DNA of 64,000 bases from Symsagittifera roscoffensis (lineage: Eukaryota > Xenacoelomorpha > Acoela > Convolutidae): NCBI RefSeq assembly GCF_963678635.1, contig NC_087065.1:75527345-75591344 (forward strand), written 5' to 3'. The notes below the pieces were generated by a model. That model was not told the DNA's origin. It worked only from the letters and a program-made list of their open reading frames with translations, and ran no database searches. A program made the position numbers and the translations under genes. Shown in pieces: positions 44,001-55,073 of this stretch (the stretch's first letter is position 1; the number at the start of each line of letters is the position of its first letter).

Positions 44001-45838
44001 CTCTAGAGAGTCTCTGATTAGAACCAATTATCTACTGTTTCTGATATAATTGTTCTCTTACTCTGAGAACCAACTACTCATTTCGCTAGCAGTAATTGTT
44101 CTCTCTGACTATTTGAGAACCAACTATACTCTCTCTCAGTATCAATTGCTCTTTTCTGAATGAGAACCAACTACTCTTAATAGTAGCTAACCACTGTTCT
44201 GACTTTAATGGCTCTCCTGTAACCTCCAGTTCCTTATCTTTCTTTACACTTATTTTTAGTTAAGTCACGCCATTCCCTATCAGTCCTGACATCCGCCTAA
44301 ATCACCCGTCCGCACATGTTCAAGACTATATCCTTACCCCTGTCAACTCTGCCACGTGCCATGTTCGCTTTCTTTTATCAATCTTTTCACGCTTATTGGA
44401 TACCTGGTATGCGGTAGGTGTCACAATTTGACCAAGCAAACAAATGTCATACGATGCTAATCAGCTAATTCCTGACCTAAGTGACTTCAGCCCTCAGTTC
44501 AACTCAACCTTCAAACCATGCTATGTTTACTCAGTGACCCTCTCAAGGTCTTTATTTAATTATCCCGTTACCGTTCCGACCTCCCAAGGGTAAGTGGAGA
44601 CCCTTTTCATGGGTAGCCAATTCATTCCAAGCATCGAAAATTTCGATCTGTACTCTATTCCAATCCCGACCTTCTAGCTATCAGGGAAACTTAGTTCGTC
44701 TATTAGGGGTCAAATTAAACCAAAAAGTCACCTCCGAGAAGCCAAGTAAATTCCCCGTCTGTTCATACCATTTAGGAGACCTAATTCTCAGCTGCCGTCC
44801 TATTACTATCAGTTTCTTCTGGGACTACTTTTCTTTAGTCTAGTTGAATTGCTATTAATAGATCACTCGCCAAGCTAAACTGAACCCAATTCCACTTTGA
44901 ATTACTCTACTACCTCAAAATAAAATTATATCTCTATCAGTTTCTGCTCTACTTCCCAATATTTGACTTTTTCTACCAATTTTTAGCAAGGTGACCCAAT
45001 CTCATTTCCAGGATCCAGGAGTTGGGCTGGGAATACGCCATCTTCCGGTGTTACTCTCGGGATTTCAGCTAAGACGCCGAAAGGTCAACTTCAGGTCACC
45101 CAGGGGTCAACCGGGGTCAAACTTCCATATTTGGGTTCAGAATCCCTTGGGGGTCCTAACTACCAAGTTCTATCTATATACCATTAATACTTCACAAGTT
45201 ACCCCATTTCTAAGGTCCATAATGACTTTTTCCGGAAAAAGGCTATTAACACCGAAAGGAGTCACCGGATGGTTTGCACTCACTAGGGGTCTTTTTTCGG
45301 GGTTCGTATCTTGTCGATTGCTGCAATAAAATCCTTGTGCCACCGTTCATTGTTTTGCGTTAATTGCCTATTTCCGGTCTAAGGGGGTGTTTTTTTCAAA
45401 TGCTAATAGTTTCCGGTCCAACCGCCGGATTTTGTTCAAATGATAACACAAGATGTATCTTGCCATTACCTATGATCCCTTCAAGTTTCAGCTCCCTGTG
45501 ATCATTGGAGGCCGAGAAACGACGTCCGGAAGTTACGGGTGGGTTTGTTTACTTAATGGATAAAACCGAAGTGTGGTCCTTGGGGTCTAGGGTTCCAAAC
45601 TTAAGCTTCCCTCAGCTAGGCTTACAACATACTAAAATTTGAGCCCAATACCGCCGCTAGTTTCCGAGTTCTGATAGGGCCATTTTCAAATCCGGGGACC
45701 GTTAGCACTTGCCCCCTAAAGGTCTGAGGGCTCCCGTTCTTCATAAGCCTCGGTTAAATCATCTCTAGTATCGCTCCTCTGAATTTCATAAATGAGTTTT
45801 CTTAGTTCCAGTTTTCTTTGTGAGGGGGGGGGGGGGGG
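41049..45838. repeat. Tandem array unit B
   Basis: Near-copy of unit A in the same orientation, differing by scattered substitutions and small indels. It ends in a 15-base poly-G tract (45824-45838), then TCGCCC, where it joins unit C. This truncates the final segment present in unit A (TTCGCCGATTTTGTC onward). Confidence 0.9.
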
Positions 45839-47870
45839 TCGCCCAAGTCGCAAAAATTCAACGTTTGTTGATTTTCTCAATTCCTTGTTAAACCAGAAAT
45901 GCATTTGTTAATGTAGATTTAGGTGATTTCTTAGATTTAGTGTAACCGAAGGGAAAGGGTCTGCAATTTTTTAGGCAATTGCTTGATTGCAATTAACTTC
46001 CACTAATCTCACTAACACTTAATTATTCTCTCGCTCTCTAGAGAGTCTCTGATGAGAACCAATTATCTACTGTTTCTGATATAATTGTTCTCTTACTCTG
46101 AGAACCAACTACTCATTTCGCTAGCAGTAATTGTTCTCTCTGACTATTTGAGAACCAACTATACTCTCTCTCAGTATCAATTGCTCTTTTCTGAATGAGA
46201 ACCAACTACTCTTAATAGTAGCTAACCACTGTTCTGACTTTAATGGCTCTCCTGTAACCTCCAGTTCCTTATCTTTCTTTACACTTATTTTTAGTTAAGT
46301 CACGCCATTCCCTATCAGTCCTGACATCCGCCTAAATCACCCGTCCGCACATGTTCAAGACTATATCCCTACCCCTGTCAACTCTGCCACGTGCCATGTT
46401 CGCTTTCTTTTATCAATCTTCTCACGCTTATTGGATACCTGGTATGCGGTAGGTGTCACAATTTGACCAAGCAAACAAATGTCATACGATGCTAATCAGC
46501 TAATTCCTGACCTAAGTGACTTCAGCCCTCAGTTCAACTCAACCTTCAAACCATGCTATGTTTTCTCAGTGACCCTCTCAAGGTCTTTATTTAATTATCC
46601 CGTTACCGTTCCGACCTCCCAAGGGTAAGTGGAGACCCTTTTCATGGGTAGCCAATTCATTCCAAGCATCTAAAATTTCGATCTGTACTCTATTCCAATC
46701 CCGACCTTCTAGCTATCAGGGAAAGGTAGTTCGTCTATTAGGGGTCAAATTAAACCAAAAAGTCACCTCCGAGAAGCCAAGTAAATTCCCCGTCTGTTCA
46801 TACCATTTAGGAGACCTAATTCTCAGCTGCCGTCCTATTACTATCAGTTTCTTCTGGGACTACTTTTCTTTAGTCTAGTTGAATTGCTATTAATAGATCA
46901 CTCGCCAAGCTAAACTGAACCCAATTCCACTTTGAATTACTCTACTACCTCAAAATAAAATTATATCTCTATCAGTTTCTGCTCTACTTCCCAATATTTG
47001 ACTTTTTCTACCAATTTTTAGCAAGGTGACCCAATCTCATTTCCAGGATCCAGGAGTTGGGCTGGGAATACGCCATCTTCCGGTGTTACTCTCGGGATTT
47101 CAGCTAAGACGCCGAAAGGTCAACTTCAGGTCACCCAGGGGTCAACCGGGGTCAAACTTCCATATTTGGGTTCAGAATCCCTTGGGGGTCCTAACTACCA
47201 AGTTCTATCTATATCCCATTAATATTTCACAAGTTACCCCATTTCTAAGGTCCATAATGACTTTTTCCGGAAAAAGGCTATTAACACCGAAAGGAGTCAC
47301 CGGATGGTTTGCACTCACTAGGGGTCTTTTTTCGGGGTTCGTATCTTGTCGATTGCTGCAATAAAATCCTTGTGCCACCGTTCATTGTTTTGCGTTAATT
47401 GCCTATTTCCGGTCTAAGGAGGTGTTTTTTTCAAGTGCTATTAATTTCCGGTCCAACCGCTGGATTTTGTTCAAATGATAACACAAGATCTTGCCATTAC
47501 CTATGATCCCTTCAAGTTTCAGCTCCCTGTGATCATTGGAGGCCGAGAAACGACGTCCGGAAGTTACGGGTGGGTTTGTTTACTTAATGGATAAAACCGA
47601 AGTGTGGTCCTTGGGGTCTAGGGTTCCAAACTTAAGCTTCCCTCAGCTAGGCTTACAACATACTAAAATTTGAGCCCAATACCGCCGCTAGTTTCCGAGT
47701 TCTGATAGGGCCATTTTCAATTCCGGGGACCGTTAGCACTTGCCCGCTAAAGGTCTGAGGGCTCCCGTTCTTCATAAGCCTCGGTTAAATCATCGCTAGT
47801 ATCGCTCCTCTGAATTTCATAACATGAGTTTTCTTAGTTCCAGTTTTCTTTGTGAGGGGGGGGGGGTTCG
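45839..47870. repeat. Tandem array unit C, LTR-like block only
   Basis: Begins inside the sequence corresponding to about 43807 of unit B (CCCAAGTCGCAAAAATTCAA) and repeats the LTR-like block up to its poly-G tract (47856-47865). It is very close to the matching part of unit B, indicating a recent tandem duplication. Confidence 0.9.
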
Positions 47871-50233
47871 CCGATTTTGTCAAAGTCTTTATTCTGGCAT
47901 AGGAGGGACGATATCTTCCAAACTTGAACTATTTTGAGCTCGACCCTTTGTTTGTTGTACTACTCAACTTAGTGACGAATCAATCTTACGCTCAGGTGAC
48001 TATAGCATGTAATACGGTAGAATCATCAATTCTACAGTCTTCCCTTCTAGTCCATTTTTCTCACGGATAATGCTATTGACAAAGTTCAACTTACCGTCTT
48101 TCTACCAAGTTAGATTAAGCCTATCTGATGCCTCAGCTTATAATAACCCTTCCTAATTTCCGAGTTACATTTCTCTGAACAAAATTGCGGAGACCCATCA
48201 GTCAGTCCCATTATGAATAATCAGATTCGACTAGTAAGCACTGTTTGTGACAGAAATCCTAAATAAAGGGACTTGAATGCTAATAAACTTACTCCTCACA
48301 GTACAACCCAAACTCTCTTTTAAAAGCAGCTAATGTTCACAGTAACGCAATGTTCAGCAATACTGAGGTGGGATCGCAATTAGATAATTAACAAGCACCA
48401 ATGAGCTGAGTGACAAGGTTTCTGCTCTTTTTCCCAATATGTGAGTTTTCCTCCCAACTTTTAGCAAGGTGAAACATTCTCATTTCAGGGTTTGGGCTGG
48501 GGATACGCCACTTTCCGGTGTTAATCGCAGGGTTTTCTATCCAATTTTGGGGCCAAGACGCCGAAGGTCAACTTGAGGTCACCCAGGTGTCAAACTTCCA
48601 TATTTGGGTGCAGAATCCCATGGGGGTCTTACCTACCAAGTTCCATCCAGATCCCATTAATACTTCACAAGTTACCCCATTTCTAAGGTCCATTATCAGT
48701 TTTCCGGAAAAAGGCTATAAACACCGAAAGGAGTCACTGGTTTTCACTCACTAGGTGGCTTTTTTCGGGGTTCGTATCTTGTGTCGATTGCTGCAATAAA
48801 ATCCTTATGCCACCGTTCATTATTTTGCGTTAATTGCCTATTTCTGGTCTAAGGGGTGTTTTTTTTTCAAGTGCTTGGTTCAAATTGTAACACAAGATAT
48901 ATCTTGCCATTACCTATCATACCTCCAAATTTCAGTTTCTTGTGATCATTGGAGGCCGAGAAACGACTTCCAGAAGTTAGGGGTGGGTTGGTTTGTTTAC
49001 TTATTGCATAAAACCGGAAGTGGGGGTCCTTGGTGTCTGGGGTTCCAAACTTAAGCTTCCCTCAACTAGGCTCATAACATACTAGTTTTTGAGCCAAGTA
49101 CCGCCGCTAGTTTCCAATTCTGATAAAGGCCCTTTACACTTCCGGGGACCGTTATCACTTGCCCCCCAAAGGTCTGAGGGCTCCCGTTTTTCATAAGCCC
49201 TGGTTAAATCATCTCTAGTATCGCTCGTCTGAATTTCATAACATTAGCTTTCTTAGTTCCAGTTTTTTTGTGGGGGGGGGGTTTCCGGTCTAAGGGGTGT
49301 TTTTTTCAAGTGCTAATAGCTTCCGGTCCAACCGCCGGATTTGGTTCAAATTATAATACAAGATGTATCTTGCCATTACCTATCATCTCTCCAAATTTCA
49401 GTTTCTTGTGATCATTGGAGGCCGAGAAGCGACTTCCAGAAGTTAGGGGTGGGTTGGTTTGTTTACTTAATGCATAAAACCGGAAGTGGGGGTCCTTGGT
49501 GTCTGGGGTTCCAAACTTAAGCTTCCCTCAACTAGGCTCACAACATACTAGTTTTTGAGCCCAGTACCGCCGCTAGTTTCCGAGTTCTGATAAAGGCCCT
49601 TTACACTTCCGGGGACCGTTATCACTTGCCCCCCAAAGGTCTGAGGGCTCCCGTTTTTCATAAGCCCTGGTCAAATCATCTCTAGTATCGCTCGTCTGAA
49701 TTTCATAACATTAGCTTTCTTAGTTCCAGTTTTTTTTGTGGGGGGGGGGGGGGTTTCCGGTCTAAGGGGTGTTTTTTTCAAGTGCTAATAGCTTCCGGTC
49801 CAACCGCCGGATTTGGTTCAAATTATAATACAAGATGTATCTTGCCATTACCTATCATCCCTCAAAATTTCAGTTTCTTGTGATCATTGGAGGCCGAGAA
49901 ACGACTTCCAGAAGTTAGGGGTGGGTTGGATTGTTTACTTAATGCATAAAACCGGAAGTGGGGGTCCTTGGTGTCTGGGGTTCCAAACTTAAGCTTCCCT
50001 CAACTAGGCTCACAACATACTAGTTTTTGAGCCCAGTACCGCCGCTAGTTTCCGAGTTCTGATAAAGGCCCTTTACACTTCCGGGGACCGTTATCACTTG
50101 CCCCCCCCCCCCAAAGGTCTGAGGGCTCCCGTTTTTCATAAGCCCTGGTCAAATCATCTCTAGTATCGCTCGTCTGAATTTCATAACATTAGCTTTCTTA
50201 GTTCCAGTTTTTTTTTTGGGGGGGGGGGGGGGG
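47871..50233. repeat. Array segment D, more diverged LTR-like copy
   Basis: Continues from unit C with the normal TTCGCCGATTTTGTC segment, then TCTTCCCTTCTAGTCCATTT sequence not present in units A and B, then another LTR-like block from about 48420. Contains the 472-bp triplication listed separately. Confidence 0.8.
48841..50233. repeat. Three tandem copies of a 440-480-bp subunit, each ending in poly-G
   Basis: Subunits start TTTCYGGTCTAAGGGGTGTT at 48841, 49282 and 49754. Each ends in a poly-G tract (49271-49281, 49740-49753 and 50218-50233), so every junction is G-tract to TTTCCGG. The first copy lacks about 28 nt near its start. Confidence 0.92.
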
Positions 50234-52010
50234 TGGGGGTTCGCCGATTTTGTCAAAGTCTAATTTCTGGCATAGGAGGGACTATATCTGCCAAACTTGA
50301 AGTATTTTGAGCTCGACCTTTTGTTTGTTGTACTATTTGACTTAATGACGAATCAATCTTACGCTCAGGTGACTATAGCATGTAATACGGTAGAATCACC
50401 AATTCTACAGTCTTCCCTTCTAGTCCATTTTTCTCACGGATAATGCTATTGACAAAGTTCAACTTACCGTCTTTCTACCAAGTTAGATTAAGCCTATCTG
50501 CTGCCTCATCTTATAATAACCCTACCTAAATTCCGAGTTATATTTCTCTGAACAAAGTCGCGAACTCATCAGTCAGTCCCATGATGAACAATCAGATTCG
50601 ACTAGTAAGCACTATTTGTTACAGAAATACTAACTAAAGGGACTTGAATGCTAATAAACTAACTCCTCACAGAAGAACCCAAACTCTCCTAAAAGCAGCT
50701 AATGTTCACAGTAACGCAATGTTCAGCAATATTGAGGTGGGATCGCAATTAGATAATGAACAAGCACCAATGAGCTGAGTGACAAGTTTTCAAAAACAGG
50801 TTTGGGATCGACTAATCATTCGCCAAGCTAAACTGACTCCAATGTTTACCAAGTCCACTTTGAATTACTCTACCTCAAAGTTGCATTATAAAACTATATC
50901 TCTATCAGCTTCTGCTCTATTTCCCAATATATGAGTTTTCCTCTCATCTTTTAGAAGGGTGATACATTCTTATTTCAGAGGTTGGGCTGATAATACGCAA
51001 CTTTCCGGTGTCAATATCAGGGTTTTGTATGCACTTTTGGGATCAAGACGCCGAAAGGTCAACTTGAGGTCACCCAGGGGTCAACCAGGGTCAAACTTCC
51101 ATATTTGGTTGCAGAATCCCATGGGGTCCTACCTCCCAAGTTCTATCTATATCCCATTAATATTTCACAAGTTACCCCATTTCTAAGGTCCATTATCAGT
51201 TTTTCCGGAAAAAGGCTATTAACACCGGAAGGAGTCACTGGTTTTCACTCACTAGGTGGCTTTTTTCAGGGTTCGTATCTTGTGTCGATTGCTGCAATAA
51301 AATCCTTGTGCCACCGTTCAATATTTTGCGTTAGTTGCTTATTTCCGGTCTAAGGGGGTGTTTTTTTCAAGTGCTAATAGCTTCCGGTCCAACCGCCGGA
51401 TTTGGTTCAAATTATAATACAAGATGTATCTTGCCATTACCTATCATCCCTCCAAGTTTCAGTTCCTTGTGATCATTAGATGCCGAGAAACGACTTCCAG
51501 AAGTTTGGGGTGGGTTGGTTTGTTTACTTAATGCATAAAACCGGAAGTGGCGGTCCTTGGTGTCTGGGGTTCCAAACTTAAGCTTCCCCCATCTAGGCCT
51601 ACAACATACTAAATTTTGAGCCCAGTACCGCCGCTAGTTTTCGAGTTCTGATAAGGCCCTTTACACTTCCTGCGACAGTTATCACTTGCCCCCCCCCAAA
51701 GGTCTGAGGGCTCCCGTTTTTTCATAAGTCTGGGTCAGATCATCTCTAGTATCGCTCCTCTGAATTTCATAACATTAGCTTTCTTAGTTCCAGTTTTTTT
51801 TGGGAGGGGGGAGGGGGGTTCGCCGATTTTGTCAAAGTCTATTTTCTGGCATAGTAGGGACGATATCTTCCAAACTTGAACTATTTTGAGCTCGACCCTT
51901 TGTTTGTTATACTACTTAACTTAGTGACGAATCAATCTTACGCTTAGGTTACTATAGCATGTAATACAGTAGAATCACCAATTCTGCAGTTAACCAAATT
52001 TTCTCAAATT
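50234..52010. repeat. Array segment E, terminal LTR-like copy
   Basis: Repeats the TTCGCCGATTTTGTC segment, the TCTTCCCTTCTAGTCC spacer of segment D and one more LTR-like block with a G-rich tract at 51802-51818. It ends at ACCAATTCTGCAGTTAACCAA like unit A, after which the similarity stops. Confidence 0.85.
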
Positions 52011-53543
52011 GCAAAACTATTGAAACTGGCCAGTTTTGAAGGTGAGAGAGTTCTAATATGATGAAATTTGTTCGCAATCATTAAATATTGAAACTTATGC
52101 AATTCAGTTACTTCTGGTGCCTGGATTTATTTGCATTTTGAACTGTTGGATGGCTATTCTCATCATTTGAAATCCTGTGGACAATTTCACATTTTCCTTG
52201 GGACAGTTCGAAATTAATTGCTTGTGGACAATTTGAAATTAATTGCTTTTGGAAATCTTGTGGACAGCTTAAAATTAATTGCTTCATGAGAGATGGCGTT
52301 TGCTCTAGAATATACATTAATTTCATGAAAAAAGCGCTTTTTTTGTGATATAATTCGGACTATTACTTGTCTGCTTTTGTTTTGTCGGCTCAGTTGCCAC
52401 ATAGTAGAATTGTTTTTTCTTGCTGGAAGCAGTTTACTTTGTAGTTGCTTTTAGTGTTTTGGTTAACTTCAAACCTTGATTTCTTTTTTTTTCGTATGTT
52501 TAGCCTAAAAACTTCTTTACGCCTAAATGATTTCGCTCTATATTATTCTGCTCAAAAACATTCGGCTTTTTGCCGCATGCTATGTGTTCCTATGCTAATT
52601 TCACGTTCTTGTCTGACATGTTTTTTTGAAACTAGCTTCATTCGTTTTGATAGGTTGAGTTTTTTCAGCAGCTTCGAGTTTTTTTAGATTTTTTTCCCGA
52701 TTGTATTGCAAGTTAAGCGAAGCTTCGCTTCTCTGTTTTCTTTTCTCTATAGAGTTGAGTTGTCGACGATTTCAATTAGCTTTCTCCACTTGTTACCTGT
52801 TAATTCCTCTCTGTAAATTGTTCCTCTTTTGCAAGCAATTTAAGGAGAATTCGTGCGCGCGTTGAATTAGTTCCGCTTGGAAGTCATTGCTATGAATAAT
52901 TAATTGCTTTGTTCCGGCTTTCGAAGCCAATTTAGAAAAATCAGTGAGTGCAAAGTTCCCCGTCTCAATAACTCTTTTTCCTCCCCACCCCACCTCTCAT
53001 GAACATCATTTTTATGGAGTAATGAGTGGTTTTACAACGTTTTTATGAAAAGTTAATATATTTTTCCTGGCATAATTAGTCTGCATCCTAATAAATGAAA
53101 GCAGAGCGAATCTTAGAGCAGAAGAACAGACTGAATTTTAACTATACAGGTTAATCGATAAAAACAAGAATTACAATCTTAAATACCTCCAATGAAATGA
53201 AAAATTTATTCATGAAATTCACAGTAAAGAGAAAAACTTTTTGAAATTTTCTGAATTGGGTAAAAATTCGTTTTTGAAAATCCAAAAAACGTCCTCAGTG
53301 TTGAGAAAAACCAATTTGAGAAAACCCGTTTTAAAATTTCTTCAGTGCCGAATAAAAAGTTTTTAAAACCGTTTTTACACTAGCAAGCTTACGAGCGTTA
53401 GTGTATTAGTACGAGCCTTCTTTTTTCGAAACTAACTAGCAAATAAAAGAGTTCATTAATATGGAAATTTTAATGTAGGATTGGAAATTGCATAGTATGT
53501 GTTATCTGCTTTATTTGTGGCTAGTGATTGTGATTAAGTAAGC

Positions 53544-53612
53544 GTCCGTGGGCTGAGTGGTTAGTGTGTGAGACTCATTATATGTAGGTCGCAGGTTCTA
53601 ATCCGAGACGTA
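53544..53612 (+). ncRNA. tRNA-like sequence, probably a SINE head or tRNA pseudogene
   Basis: An A-box-like GGGCTGAGTGGTTAG (53550-53564) and a B-box-like GGTTCTAATCC (53594-53604) occur at tRNA spacing. The anticodon loop would read CAT, but the anticodon stem does not pair, so this is not a working tRNA. Confidence 0.45.
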
Positions 53613-54406
53613 ACTGAATTTTTTACGAGGCTTATTTCTAATGTTCTCATTGAATTTTATAGAGCTGCTTTTTGTCGTGTTCTCGTTCGTATGTGCGAAG
53701 CGCATCTGTGTAAAAAATTTCCAAAAACGTCTTCAGTGTTGAGAAAAACCGTTTTGAGAAAATAGGTTTTGAAATTTCTTCGGTGCTGAGAAAACCGTTT
53801 TAAAATACCATTTTAAAAAATTTCCAAAAAACCTTAATATGGGGCTGATAATATGGGGCGATAAACTTGTTTTCAAGCCATAAAAGATTAGTTTTCTTCT
53901 AGTAATCTGAAAAAATCTGGATTCGAACATGCGCCATTTGCTATTACTGTCGAAGTTGTAGGCCTCCGTTTAAATCCTCTCGTCACACCATGAATGCAAT
54001 ACGACTGTTTGAAAATTTTGTTTTTTGTTTTTATTATTGTGGTCAAAATGTTCTATGCTACTTGCACAGAAACCGTCTACTATGGCTCATTTACGCAGTT
54101 CATACAATAAGTCAAATAATTAGTTTTAAAAAAAGCTTAAGCGAATTGATTTCAATATCTTTTCAAGTCTTTGCTGGGTGCTATCTCATGCGTTTCGGTA
54201 TGACAGGCTATGACATTTAATTTACTACGCAAACTAGCAGCATACGAGCTATTCAGTGCACTACGGCGAATCGAGACTGTTTTTTTGTTTCATTAGCCCC
54301 CCTGTCTAGCTCTGCCTTTTTCCATGGGGGAGAAAGATGCAATCCATTTGCCACAGTCAGTCCTACCTTGAAGGGGCGGATTACACTAGAACCCCTCGAA
54401 CCTTGA

Positions 54407-54472
54407 CCGAAGCGTGATTCGAACCCACGGCCTTTGTGTTAAAGGCCGCGCGTCTTACCCATTCGGCCTCGG
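54407..54472 (-). tRNA. tRNA-like hairpin structure, likely pseudogene or SINE-derived
   Basis: On the - strand the ends CCGAGGC and GCTTCGG pair over 7 bp (one G-U). The central arm pairs GCCTT/AAGGC around a 7-nt loop, and GTGGGTTCGAATCAC provides a B box and T-arm. The total of 66 nt is short, and the loop position before the anticodon is A rather than U, which argues against a functional tRNA. An additional GCGGCCGAGTGGG piece follows on the + strand at 54482. Confidence 0.5.
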
Positions 54473-54740
54473 GTAAAACACGCGGCCGAGTGGGTCCGCT
54501 GGAGATTGTCCCCTAATTGCATTTTTCGGCTATTGTCTGAGTGGAAGAGGTCGACTCACCCTCAAGCAACGAGAAAGAATAACAGTGGACCTCCATTTTT
54601 TGCGCCTTCTATTTGCTAATGGAAGGCACCAATGAGTTCAGGTCTACATCACATCCCAACAATTTTGTAGACTTAAAAAGATTTTGAGGATACATTTTCT
54701 GGAAAACTGCGCAGATTAATCACTTTTGTGAACATTTCAG

Positions 54741-55073
54741 GTGTGATGGGCAAAGATGGCCAGCCACACAACAACAATAACAACAATGTAGTGGGAATAG
54801 GAGCAAGTCGGAAGCAATGGCATTTGAACAATCTAGGCGGTAGAGACAACAACCCCAACGCACCAGATGCCAATGAGGCAATTGATGATGTAACAAGTGA
54901 CGTCATACTACTCGAATGTGAGAAAAGACTGGACTGTCTAGTGGTTCAGATCGAACATGTACTGTGCCGGTTGTTATCACACCCCCACTTGACAGCAGGT
55001 CGAATCAGTGTTAAAAATGTGGGGGGAGGCAGAGATCCAGACGATGTACCCCTGTGCTATTCGTCGCAAGGGG
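54741..55073 (+). CDS. Exon 1 seen of the unrecognised gene
   Basis: Acceptor CATTTCAG at 54733-54740, donor GTAATG at 55074. It starts two bases into a codon, so upstream exons exist. Confidence 0.7.

Larger units (their letters stand above)
52011..54740. other. Intergenic stretch with tRNA-like sequences
   Basis: No protein gene recognised. Contains a short AATTAATTGCTT duplication near 52210-52285, a 16-bp perfect palindrome AAGCGAAGCTTCGCTT at 52715-52730, diverged GTGTTGAGAAAAACC repeats near 53298, 53736 and 53780, and the tRNA-like sequences listed separately. Confidence 0.45.

Noticed and set aside
44991-47364. Two 112-codon ORFs (44991-45329 and 47026-47364) with nearly the same protein
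   Set aside because: They lie at the same place in array units B and C, which are recent duplicates. The equivalent frame is broken in unit A and in the diverged copies, so conservation reflects recent copying, not selection.
54407-54472. Functional tRNA gene
   Set aside because: The acceptor and anticodon arms pair, but the sequence is only 66 nt, U33 is absent and the anticodon would be ACA. It is kept only as a tRNA-like sequence.
54673-54906. Leucine-rich ORF on the - strand
   Set aside because: It is the antisense shadow of the exon at 54741-55073, which has correct splice sites and phases.
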